From the NCBI GenBank assembly GCA_020847555.1, contig JADLBT010000360.1, forward strand, positions 1 through 14,597: DNA of 14,597 bases, written 5' to 3'. Below the pieces are notes generated by a model. The model saw only the letters and a list, made by a program, of their open reading frames with translations, ran no database searches and had not been told where the DNA came from. The first letter of the stretch is position 1. Each line of letters starts with the position of its first letter. This DNA is from Gemmataceae bacterium (GTDB taxonomy: Bacteria > Planctomycetota > Planctomycetia > Gemmatales > Gemmataceae). The translations under genes were made by a program, and so were the position numbers. Below, piece after piece: positions 1-6,128 of this stretch.

Positions 1-362
1 CGCTGGGCGGCGTCGGGCTCGGGGCCTGGCCTTCGGTCTATCCCCGGTACGCCACCTTCGACGACGGCCTGTTCTCCAACCAGGCCCACAGCGACTGGCT
101 GCAGTGGGCGGCCGAAGGCGGCGTCCCCTTCGCCGTGCTTCTCGCCGCCTTCGCCGCCTGCCTCCTGCTTCCCGCGGTGCGCTCGATCTGGGGGCTCGGC
201 CTGTTCGCGGTGTTCGGCAATTGCCTGATCGACTACCCGCTCCAGAAGCCTGCCGTCGCCGCGGTGTTCTTCACCCTGGCCGGAGCGCTGTGGGCCGGCC
301 GCGCTTCCCGCGCGCGGGGGAAGACGCCCGGCTCCCGGGCGGCCGCGGCGGGCGGCTTTTAG
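1..362 (+). CDS. O-antigen ligase/polymerase family protein, 3' end only
   Basis: This is the C-terminal part of a polytopic inner-membrane protein; the reading frame is open from base 3 to a TAG stop at 360-362 and the 5' end lies outside the window. The visible segment begins with a Gly-rich stretch followed by PSVYPRYATF and then NQAHSDWLQWAAEGG, where the His is encoded at 87-89. A loop His/Asp motif followed by an AEGG segment is characteristic of the Wzy_C (O-antigen ligase WaaL and polymerase) family. Two hydrophobic segments follow (around VPFAVLLAAFAACLLL and GLGLFAVFGNCLIDY), then a third, and a basic Arg/Lys-rich cytoplasmic tail. Members either ligate undecaprenyl-linked glycans or polymerise repeat units. 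The fragment cannot separate these roles. A second polymerase-like gene lies at 6129, so this one may be a ligase or may belong to an upstream operon. Confidence 0.85.
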   Translation, partial: LGGVGLGAWPSVYPRYATFDDGLFSNQAHSDWLQWAAEGGVPFAVLLAAFAACLLLPAVRSIWGLGLFAVFGNCLIDYPLQKPAVAAVFFTLAGALWAGRASRARGKTPGSRAAAAGGF

Positions 363-398
363 TTGAGATTTGTAAGTCAGGCGTAAACTAACAGTTTT
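363..398 (+). promoter_or_regulatory. Putative promoter region of the EPS operon (tentative)
   Basis: The 36 bases after the stop of the ligase-like gene are much richer in A/T than anything nearby. They contain TTGAGA (363-368), and TAAACT (384-389) follows after 15 bases, which could act as weak -35 and -10 elements for a sigma-70-type polymerase. Spacing is shorter than the preferred 17. A 6-base inverted repeat, TTAGTT (359-364) and AACTAA (386-391), brackets the same stretch and could be an operator. This is the only gap longer than 100 bases in the window, which supports an operon start here. No experimental start site is implied. Confidence 0.3.
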
Positions 399-430
399 GT
401 CCGGGAGCCCTTGCGCGCTTTCCCTGGGAC
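399..430 (+). other. Imperfect RNA hairpin in the leader
   Basis: GTCC GGGA (399-406) can pair with TCCC (421-424) and GGAC (427-430), giving an 8-bp stem with a 2-base bulge (TG, 425-426) and a 14-base loop. No T-run follows, so it does not look like an intrinsic terminator. It sits between the possible promoter and the NusG-paralogue start codon, where a pause or recruitment element for a specialised NusG factor would be expected. The rest of the leader (431-485) shows no convincing structure or reading frame. Confidence 0.25.
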
Positions 431-485
431 TCAGCCCCGCGGAAGCTCTGCCAACGCCGCTCTCAGTAGAAAGACCAGCATTCCG

Positions 486-1040
486 ATGGTTTCGACTTAC
501 TCCCCGCCGGATACTCCCGCCGTTGCCGGTCCCGCCGGGGCCCCGGTCCCGCCCAGCCGCTGGTACGCGCTGGTCGTCCACCCCCGGCACGAGAAGGCGG
601 TGGGGGAACGCCTGAGGATGGGAGGCCTGGAGTCCCTGGCGCCCACCTACCAGGCGACCCGCCGCTGGTCGGACCGGGTGAAGACGGTCGAGCTGCCCCT
701 GTTCGACGGGTACGTGTTCTGCGAGTTCGCCTTCGAGCAGCGGATCCAGGTTCTCCGCACCCCCGGCGTGCAGTCGGTGGTGGGCTTCGGCGGGACGCCG
801 GCGTGCATTCCCGCCGGGGAGATCGAGGTGGTCCGGTCGATCCTCCGCTCCGGGGCGGCGGCGCAGCCCTGGCCGTACCTGCGCACCGGCCAGAGGGTCA
901 GGATCGTCGATGGGTGCCTGCGGGGCGCGGTCGGCATCCTGGCGCGGGAGCGCAACCTCTGCCGCGTCGTGGTGAGCATCGAAATCCTGCAGCGGTCGGT
1001 GGCGGTCGAGGTCGATCGCGGCCGGCTCGCGCCCGCATAA
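486..1040 (+). CDS. NusG-family specialised transcription elongation/antitermination factor
   Basis: The 184-residue protein is a paralogue of NusG of the kind (RfaH, UpxY, LoaP) that heads polysaccharide operons. Such factors bind the RNA polymerase clamp and suppress pausing and termination in long operons. A proline-rich, poorly conserved N-terminus (about 1-24) precedes the NGN domain, which starts at RWYALVVHPRHEK (25-37) and contains PLFDGYVFCEF (71-81), matching the NusG PLFPGYVFV signature. A KOW-like domain follows at about 133-184 (GQRVRIVDGCLRGAVG at 135-150). The ATG at 486 is preferred over the in-frame TTG at 411 because the added 25 codons lack the G/C third-base bias and fall in the leader; its ribosome site (AGAAAG, 469-474) is weak. 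It is first in the operon, 46 bases before the next gene. Housekeeping NusG is unlikely, since that gene normally sits beside secE and rplK. The exact target operon is inferred from position. Confidence 0.88.
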   Translation: MVSTYSPPDTPAVAGPAGAPVPPSRWYALVVHPRHEKAVGERLRMGGLESLAPTYQATRRWSDRVKTVELPLFDGYVFCEFAFEQRIQVLRTPGVQSVVGFGGTPACIPAGEIEVVRSILRSGAAAQPWPYLRTGQRVRIVDGCLRGAVGILARERNLCRVVVSIEILQRSVAVEVDRGRLAPA

Positions 1041-1086
1041 CTCCCTCAATTCTTCGCGGAAGGCCCTGTAAAGTGAGGCCGGGAAA

Positions 1087-1371
1087 ATGCCGATAGTGAA
1101 CCCCAGGAACCGCATAGTGATATTCCGATTGACTCAGGACGAATACGATTCAATCCGAAACGTCAGTACTGCCAGGGGGGCCAGAAACCTCTCTGAATTC
1201 GCCCGCTCGTTGCTGCTCGGCGCCGTCCGGCAGCCGGAGCGGGAATCGGTGATGGCCGAGATGGCGGGCGCGCTGTCGGGACTGCGCGAATCCGTCCAGA
1301 GGATGGCGGAGCGGATGGACCGGATGGATCCGGCGGCCGAACTCCGCGAAACCGCGAGGAGCGAAAATTGA
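1087..1371 (+). CDS. Small ribbon-helix-helix-like protein of unknown function
   Basis: This 94-residue protein has a basic start followed by a possible beta strand RIVIFRL (9-15), a helix TQDEYDSIRNVSTARG (16-31) and a second helix NLSEFARSLLLG (34-45). The order, including the xLSEFxR segment, matches CopG/Arc/MobC-type ribbon-helix-helix DNA-binding proteins. Residues 53-80 (SVMAEMAGALSGLRESVQRM and following) are Met/Leu-rich and amphipathic, probably a coiled coil. A good ribosome site, GTGAGG (1073-1078), lies 8 bases before the ATG. The stop overlaps the TTG start of the OPX gene by 4 bases, so the two are likely translationally coupled. The first third uses codons rare elsewhere here (ATA, AGG, CGA, GGG) and is visibly less GC-rich. 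It could be an operon autoregulator or a partner of the NusG paralogue. Neither role is shown by the sequence, and no mobilisation genes accompany it. Confidence 0.78.
   Translation: MPIVNPRNRIVIFRLTQDEYDSIRNVSTARGARNLSEFARSLLLGAVRQPERESVMAEMAGALSGLRESVQRMAERMDRMDPAAELRETARSEN
1356..1361 (+). promoter_or_regulatory. Ribosome binding site fixing a TTG start
   Basis: GAGGAG lies 6 bases before the TTG at 1368 and inside the end of the preceding gene. It is a near-perfect Shine-Dalgarno and supports the TTG as the start of the polysaccharide export gene. No ATG or GTG gives an intact signal sequence in that frame. Confidence 0.7.
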
Positions 1372-2327
1372 GAGCCCACCTTATCCTGTTGCTGGCTTCG
1401 TGTCCGATGGTCCAGGCCGAGTCGCGTACCGGCGTGGTCGATCAGACCGTGGCCAACGTCGCCAACCTGCCCGCCCAGAAGATCGCGGCCAACGATCTGA
1501 TCGCGGTCTCGGTCTACGACGCCCCGGAGCTGACCCGCACCGTGCGCGTCGCCGCCGACGGCATGATGAGGCTTCCCATGCTGGGCGCCCGGATCGACGC
1601 CCGGGGCCTGCTGCCCAACCAACTGGAAAACGCCATCGCCGAGGCGCTCAAGACGGCGGAGATCCTGGTGGACCCCGTGGTCACGGTCACCATTCTCGAG
1701 TACAACAGCCGCACCATCAGCGTGGTCGGGGCCGTGAAGAAGCCGATCACGTTTCAAGCCGTCGGCCGGGTGACGCTGCTCGACGCAGTCGCCCGGGCGG
1801 AGGGCCTGTCGCCCGAGGCGGGACCGGACCTGCTGCTGACGCGGCCGGACCCGGGCGGCGGCACGGGGCCGCCCGTCTCGACGGTGGAGCGGATCGCCCT
1901 CAAGGAGCTGATCGACGCCGCCGACCCGAAATTGAACTCCATCCTGACCGGCGGTGAGGAGATCCGGGTGCCGGAGGCCCGCAAGATCTACGTGGTGGGC
2001 AACGTGAAGCGGCCCGGAGCCTTCGTGCTGCGCGACTCTCCCGACAGCACGATCCTCAAGATGCTGGCGTTCTCGGAAGGCCTCGCGCCATACGCCGCCA
2101 AAACCGCCTTCGTGTACCGCGGGAACGCCGGCTCGGTCGAGCGCAAGGAGATCCCGGTCGAGCTGCAAAAGATCCTGGACCGCAAGCAGCAGGACTTCAC
2201 CCTGGAGCCGGACGACGTGCTGTACGTGCCCGACAACAAGGGGCGCCGCACGACCATGGGGATCATCGAGCGGGTGACCGGGTTCGGCGCCTCCACGGCG
2301 TCGGGGGTCCTCATCTGGAGACGGTAG
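1368..2327 (+). CDS. wza: Polysaccharide export (OPX, Wza-like) protein
   Basis: This 319-residue protein is an outer-membrane polysaccharide export (OPX) family member, expected to form the periplasm-to-exterior conduit with the Wzc-like protein encoded next. The N-terminus (MRAHLILLLASCPMVQAES) is a short signal sequence. It can be read as a VQA-type signal peptidase I site after residue 17, or as a lipobox LASC with Cys12, though 11 residues would be very short for a lipoprotein signal. The poly_export domain covers about 40-112, beginning NDLIAVSVYDAPEL. Two SLBB domains follow: about 115-190 (RTISVVGAVKKPITF) and 205-290 (RKIYVVGNVKRPGAFVL). The protein is shorter than E. coli Wza (about 380 residues). 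Its end is GASTASGVLIWRR rather than an obvious long amphipathic helix. The start is TTG, overlapping the upstream stop as TTGA; the next gene begins 17 bases after this one. Confidence 0.93.
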   Translation: MRAHLILLLASCPMVQAESRTGVVDQTVANVANLPAQKIAANDLIAVSVYDAPELTRTVRVAADGMMRLPMLGARIDARGLLPNQLENAIAEALKTAEILVDPVVTVTILEYNSRTISVVGAVKKPITFQAVGRVTLLDAVARAEGLSPEAGPDLLLTRPDPGGGTGPPVSTVERIALKELIDAADPKLNSILTGGEEIRVPEARKIYVVGNVKRPGAFVLRDSPDSTILKMLAFSEGLAPYAAKTAFVYRGNAGSVERKEIPVELQKILDRKQQDFTLEPDDVLYVPDNKGRRTTMGIIERVTGFGASTASGVLIWRR

Positions 2328-2344
2328 GAGAACAGGGAACTTTC

Positions 2345-4582
2345 ATGGACGAACGAATTCACGCCTATCTCCCGGCCCCGTCGGAACTGGCGCGGCCCCT
2401 GGCGCCGGCGCCGGCCCCGATTCCCCCTTCCTGGGAGCCGGAGGTCGAGGAAGCCGCGGTGCCGCTTTCCCACTATCTGTGGATCGTCAAGCGCCACCGC
2501 TGGAAGATCGCGGCCACGGTGCTGACCTGCGTCGCCGCCACCGTCGTGGTGTCGAGCCGCCTGACTCCCATCTACGAGTCCACCGCGACCATCGACATCG
2601 ACCGGCGGATTCCGACCGGCATTCTCGGCCAGGAGTCGCTGCAGTCGGCGGCCACCAACGACGCCGACCAGTTCATGGCCACGCAGGTCAAGCTGATCCA
2701 GTCGGACTCGGTGCTGCGGCCGATCGCCCGCAAGCACAACCTGCGCGAGATGGAGAAGACCGGCATCCCGTTCCTCGATAAGGAGAAGATGAACCCGGCG
2801 GAGCGGGAAGAGGCTCCGGTGGAGCTGAAGAAGCTGAAAGTGACCCGGCCGCCCAACACGTACCTGCTGCTGGTCAGCTATCGCTCCCCGGACCGCCAGC
2901 TCGCCGCCGACGTCGCCAACGGCACGGTCCAGTCGTACCTGGAACACACCTACAACATCCGCTACCGGGCCACCGCCGGGCTGTCGCAGTTCATGGAGAA
3001 GCAGCTGGAGGAGCTGCGCGCCAAGATGGAGCGGTCCAGCGCGGCCCTGGTCCAGTTCGAAAAAGAGCTGAACGTGATCAGCCCGGAAGAGAAGACCAAC
3101 ATCCTCTCCTCCCGGCTGATCCAGCTCAACACCGAGCACACCAACGCCCAGGCCGACCGGGTCCGCAAGGAGGCAGCGTACAACTCGATCCGCGCCGGAA
3201 CCATGGAAGCGGCGCAGGTCTCGACGCAGGGCGCTGCGCTGCAGCGGCTCACCGAGACCCTCAACGACGCGCGGCAGAAGTTCGCGGAAGTGAAGACCCA
3301 CTACGGCGCCAACCATCCCGAGCACCGCAAGGCGCAGAGCAAGGTGGTGGAAACCGAGAAACTGCTCGACGGGACGCGGCGGAGCATCGGCCAGCGGGTC
3401 GAGATCGAGTACCGGGAAGCGCAGAACCGCGAGGTGATGCTGCAGCAGGCGGTCGCCGAGACCAAGGCGGACTTCGACCGGCTCAACGCGCGCTCCTTCG
3501 AGTACCAGACCCTGAAGCGCGAAGCCGAGACCGACAAGAAGCTGTACGAGGAACTGGTCCGCAAGATCAAGGAAGCCGGCATCAACGCCAGCTTCCAGAA
3601 CAGCTCCATCCGCATCGCCGACAGCGCCCGCCCGGGTCTCAAGCCGGTCTTCCCGAACCTGACGCTGAACGTGTTCCTGGCGTTTCTCTTTTCCACCCTG
3701 CTGGCGGTGGGCGGCGCGATCCTGAGCGACGTGCTCGACACCACGATCCGCGATCCCGAGCAGGTTTCGAAGACGCTGCGGGCGGAAGTGGTCGGGACGC
3801 TGCCGATGATCAAGACCTGGCGCGGCGTGCGCCCCACCCTGGCGGTGAACGGCGCCGGGGCGAACGGAAACGGCAAGCGGCTGCTGGAATCGACGACCCA
3901 GGTGGAGCAGTCCACCACCGGGTTCGACGAGGCCATCCGCACGCTTCGCAACTCGATCCTGCTCACCGACTTCGACCGGCGCCTGAAGACGCTGCTGATG
4001 ACCAGCGCGTCGCCGGCCGAGGGCAAGAGCACGGTCGCGGCACACCTCGCCATCTCCCACGCCGAGCAGGGCCACCGCACGCTGCTGATCGACGGCGACA
4101 TGCGCCGCCCGAGCGTCCACAAGTTCTTCGACATCTCCAACCTGGCGGGCCTTTCGACGACGCTGGTGAACGATTTCCCCTGGCGCGAGGCGCTGACCGA
4201 GCCGAAGCCCGGCATTCCGCTGTTCGTCCTGCCGGCCGGCCCGGCCAGCCGGCGCGCCGCCGACCTGGTCGGCCGCGGCCTTCCCCAGTTCCTCGACGAG
4301 GCCTCGCAGGAGTTCGACCTGATCATCCTGGACGCTCCCCCGCTGCTCGGGTTCCCGGAGCCGCTGCAGATGGCCGCCTGCGTGGACGGGGTGATCATCG
4401 TGACGCGGGCCGGCCAGACCAACCGGACCGCGGTCGCGACAGTGCTGAGCACTCTCTCCCGGCTGCGGGCGAACGTGATCGGCCTGGTCCTGAACGAAGT
4501 CCGCAAAGAGATGAGCCACAGCTATTACTACTACGGTTACTACGGGAAGTATTACCGCGATAAGCAGGACGCGGCCAGTTAG
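2345..4582 (+). CDS. wzc: Polysaccharide co-polymerase with fused bacterial tyrosine kinase (Wzc-like)
   Basis: This 745-residue inner-membrane protein combines chain-length control with a BY-kinase that phosphorylates its own C-terminal tyrosines; cycling of phosphorylation drives Wzy-dependent synthesis and export. After a proline-rich cytoplasmic start, the Wzz domain begins near residue 41 with TM1 at about 54-70. A long periplasmic coiled-coil region (about 200-380) leads to a GNVR-type segment (SFEYQTLKREAETDKKLYEE, from 384). The Pro-rich PGLKPVFPN precedes TM2 (about 440-462). The cytosolic kinase has the ExxRxxR oligomerisation motif (E529, R532, R535). It also has Walker A with K561 (AEGKST), Walker A' with D583 and D585 (LLIDGDMRRP), and Walker B with D663 (LIILDAPP). 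The tail carries eight tyrosines in eleven residues (Y727-Y737). AGGGA (2334-2338) lies 6 bases before the ATG. No low-molecular-weight tyrosine phosphatase (Wzb) is present in the window. Confidence 0.96.
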   Translation: MDERIHAYLPAPSELARPLAPAPAPIPPSWEPEVEEAAVPLSHYLWIVKRHRWKIAATVLTCVAATVVVSSRLTPIYESTATIDIDRRIPTGILGQESLQSAATNDADQFMATQVKLIQSDSVLRPIARKHNLREMEKTGIPFLDKEKMNPAEREEAPVELKKLKVTRPPNTYLLLVSYRSPDRQLAADVANGTVQSYLEHTYNIRYRATAGLSQFMEKQLEELRAKMERSSAALVQFEKELNVISPEEKTNILSSRLIQLNTEHTNAQADRVRKEAAYNSIRAGTMEAAQVSTQGAALQRLTETLNDARQKFAEVKTHYGANHPEHRKAQSKVVETEKLLDGTRRSIGQRVEIEYREAQNREVMLQQAVAETKADFDRLNARSFEYQTLKREAETDKKLYEELVRKIKEAGINASFQNSSIRIADSARPGLKPVFPNLTLNVFLAFLFSTLLAVGGAILSDVLDTTIRDPEQVSKTLRAEVVGTLPMIKTWRGVRPTLAVNGAGANGNGKRLLESTTQVEQSTTGFDEAIRTLRNSILLTDFDRRLKTLLMTSASPAEGKSTVAAHLAISHAEQGHRTLLIDGDMRRPSVHKFFDISNLAGLSTTLVNDFPWREALTEPKPGIPLFVLPAGPASRRAADLVGRGLPQFLDEASQEFDLIILDAPPLLGFPEPLQMAACVDGVIIVTRAGQTNRTAVATVLSTLSRLRANVIGLVLNEVRKEMSHSYYYYGYYGKYYRDKQDAAS

Positions 4583-4600
4583 GAGCGAGAGTCAGTCGCC

Positions 4601-6109
4601 GTGTGGACCAACACCATCTTCGTCCTGCTGGGAGGCTGCCTGAACGCGGCGGTGGCGCTGTCCGGCCACGTCTGCGTGGTCGCCTGGTTCGGGGCGTCCC
4701 CCGAAACCGACGTCTTCTACCTGGCGACCACGGTTCCGATCGCGATGATCAGCGTCTTCGCCAGCATGGCTCCGGCGATCCTGGTGCCGCGCCACGCCGC
4801 CGTCCTGGCCGCCCAGGGGACGGAAGCGGCGCGCCTGTTCGCCGGACGGCTGATCGCGGTCGCCGCCGCGGGGAGCGCCGCGCTCGCCCTCACGATCTAT
4901 CTCGGCGCCCCGGCGGCCGCCGCTTTCCTGCTCCGGCGGCCCGACCCGGCGCAACTCCCGCTGGCGGCGCAACTGCTGCGCGACTGCACCCTGATGGTGG
5001 GCTGCATGTCGTTCAGTTCGGCCCTGTCCGCCCTGCACAACGCGGGCGCCCGTTTCCGGCTGGCCGCGCTCAGCGCGGGCATCGTGCCGGTGACGTCGAT
5101 CCTGTTCATGATGGCCGGCCGGGAGGATCTGGGAATCCGGTCGGCATCCCTCGGGTTGTCGGCGGGGGCGCTGCTCCAGGCGTGCGTGCTGGCGGCTTAC
5201 GCTTTCCCGATGGCTGCTTTCGACCGGCGGGCGCTGTTTCCGGGCGCGGCCGAACTGCGGAGCCTGCTGCCGGCGGCGGCGCCGCTGCTGGCGACCGGAA
5301 TCGCCTACCACTACGGCCCGCTCCTCGAGCGCCAGATCGCCTCCGCCCTGCCCTCCGGCAGCGTCACGCACCTGACGCTGGCTTCGAAGATCGCGGTCCT
5401 CGCGCCCGCCCTGATCGGGAACGCCGTGGGGACGACGCTGCTGCCGCTGCTCTCGCAGCAGGCGAACCGGTCGCGGCACAGCGAGGCGGTCTCGACTCTG
5501 TCGGCCGTCCTCCGCGCCCTGGCTCTGCTCGGCATTCCGCTGGTGCTGTTCTCCGTCCTGTACTCCTCCGCCCTCTCCCGCTTCCTGCTGGCCCGGGGCC
5601 GGCTGACGGAGTCCGACGCGGAAGCCGTCGCCGCCCTGCTGCCCTTTTACCTGGCGGGGGCGGTCGCGTGGGCCGGGTGCAACGTGGTGTTCCGCGGCTA
5701 CTACGCCCTGGCGCAGGACCACTGGACGCCGGCCGCGCTGACCGCCCTGACGCTCGGGCCGTACTACCTCCTCTGCCGGGAAGCGGCCGCGCGCCACGGG
5801 TCGCAGGGGGTCGCCGCCGCCTACGGGATCTACTGGAGCGTCGTGATCCTGGCCGCGACCGGCCTGCTGGCCGTGCGGCTGCGCCGCTTCGTCTCGTCCG
5901 AACTGGCCCGGGGGACCGGGGCCGCGGTCGGCAAGGCGCTGGCCGGCAGCCTGCTCCTCTGCGCGGCTTCCGCCTACCTGTCCGGCCGTCTTTCGAATTT
6001 CAATTGGGGGCCGGTCGCGGCCAGCTTCCTGGGGATCGCGTGCTACTTCCTTTTTGTCTGGCGCAGCGGGGCCCTCGCGCCGCTGCTGGACCGGCGGAGC
6101 GGATCGTGA
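4601..6109 (+). CDS. MurJ/MviN-like (MOP superfamily) lipid-linked oligosaccharide flippase
   Basis: This 502-residue protein is almost entirely hydrophobic, with roughly 12-14 membrane segments separated by short basic loops. The early segment GASPETDVFYLATTVPIA (31-48) followed by a Pro-rich helix matches the MurJ/MviN signature region rather than the classical PST Wzx. It should flip undecaprenyl-diphosphate-linked repeat units from the cytosolic to the periplasmic face. By position, between the co-polymerase and the polymerase, it fills the Wzx role. A housekeeping lipid II flippase is less likely inside this cluster. The start is GTG, 18 bases after the previous stop, with a modest purine-rich site (GAGAG, 4587-4591). 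An in-frame stop (the TAG of the previous gene) rules out any longer protein. The next gene starts 19 bases after this one ends. Confidence 0.88.
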   Translation: MWTNTIFVLLGGCLNAAVALSGHVCVVAWFGASPETDVFYLATTVPIAMISVFASMAPAILVPRHAAVLAAQGTEAARLFAGRLIAVAAAGSAALALTIYLGAPAAAAFLLRRPDPAQLPLAAQLLRDCTLMVGCMSFSSALSALHNAGARFRLAALSAGIVPVTSILFMMAGREDLGIRSASLGLSAGALLQACVLAAYAFPMAAFDRRALFPGAAELRSLLPAAAPLLATGIAYHYGPLLERQIASALPSGSVTHLTLASKIAVLAPALIGNAVGTTLLPLLSQQANRSRHSEAVSTLSAVLRALALLGIPLVLFSVLYSSALSRFLLARGRLTESDAEAVAALLPFYLAGAVAWAGCNVVFRGYYALAQDHWTPAALTALTLGPYYLLCREAAARHGSQGVAAAYGIYWSVVILAATGLLAVRLRRFVSSELARGTGAAVGKALAGSLLLCAASAYLSGRLSNFNWGPVAASFLGIACYFLFVWRSGALAPLLDRRSGS

Positions 6110-6116
6110 AGGGAAC

Positions 6117-6123
6117 AGGGAGG
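6117..6123 (+). promoter_or_regulatory. Ribosome binding site fixing the polymerase start
   Basis: AGGGAGG lies 5 bases before the ATG at 6129. It identifies that ATG as the start, rather than an in-frame upstream codon at 6054 that would lie inside the flippase gene. Confidence 0.75.
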
Positions 6124-6128
6124 CGCGC

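Noticed and set aside
380..388. Possible ops/JUMPstart element (GGCGTAAAC)
   Set aside because: Only a few bases match the RfaH element, so the resemblance is not better than chance.
399..430. Intrinsic terminator for the upstream ligase-like gene
   Set aside because: The stem has a bulge and no T-run follows it, so it does not meet the usual terminator form.
411..485. Upstream TTG start for the NusG paralogue
   Set aside because: The extra 25 codons lack the third-base G/C bias, overlap the leader hairpin and have no ribosome site; the ATG at 486 begins closer to the NGN domain.
1988..4519. 843-codon open frame on the - strand
   Set aside because: It is antisense to the Wzc-like kinase gene, which has full domain and motif support. 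Its translation is low-complexity and rich in Arg, Gly, His and Gln, as expected of a GC-bias shadow.
2330..6121. Direct repeat GAACAGGGA at 2330-2338 and 6113-6121
   Set aside because: Both copies are the ribosome-binding regions of the kinase and polymerase genes; a shared Shine-Dalgarno context explains them.
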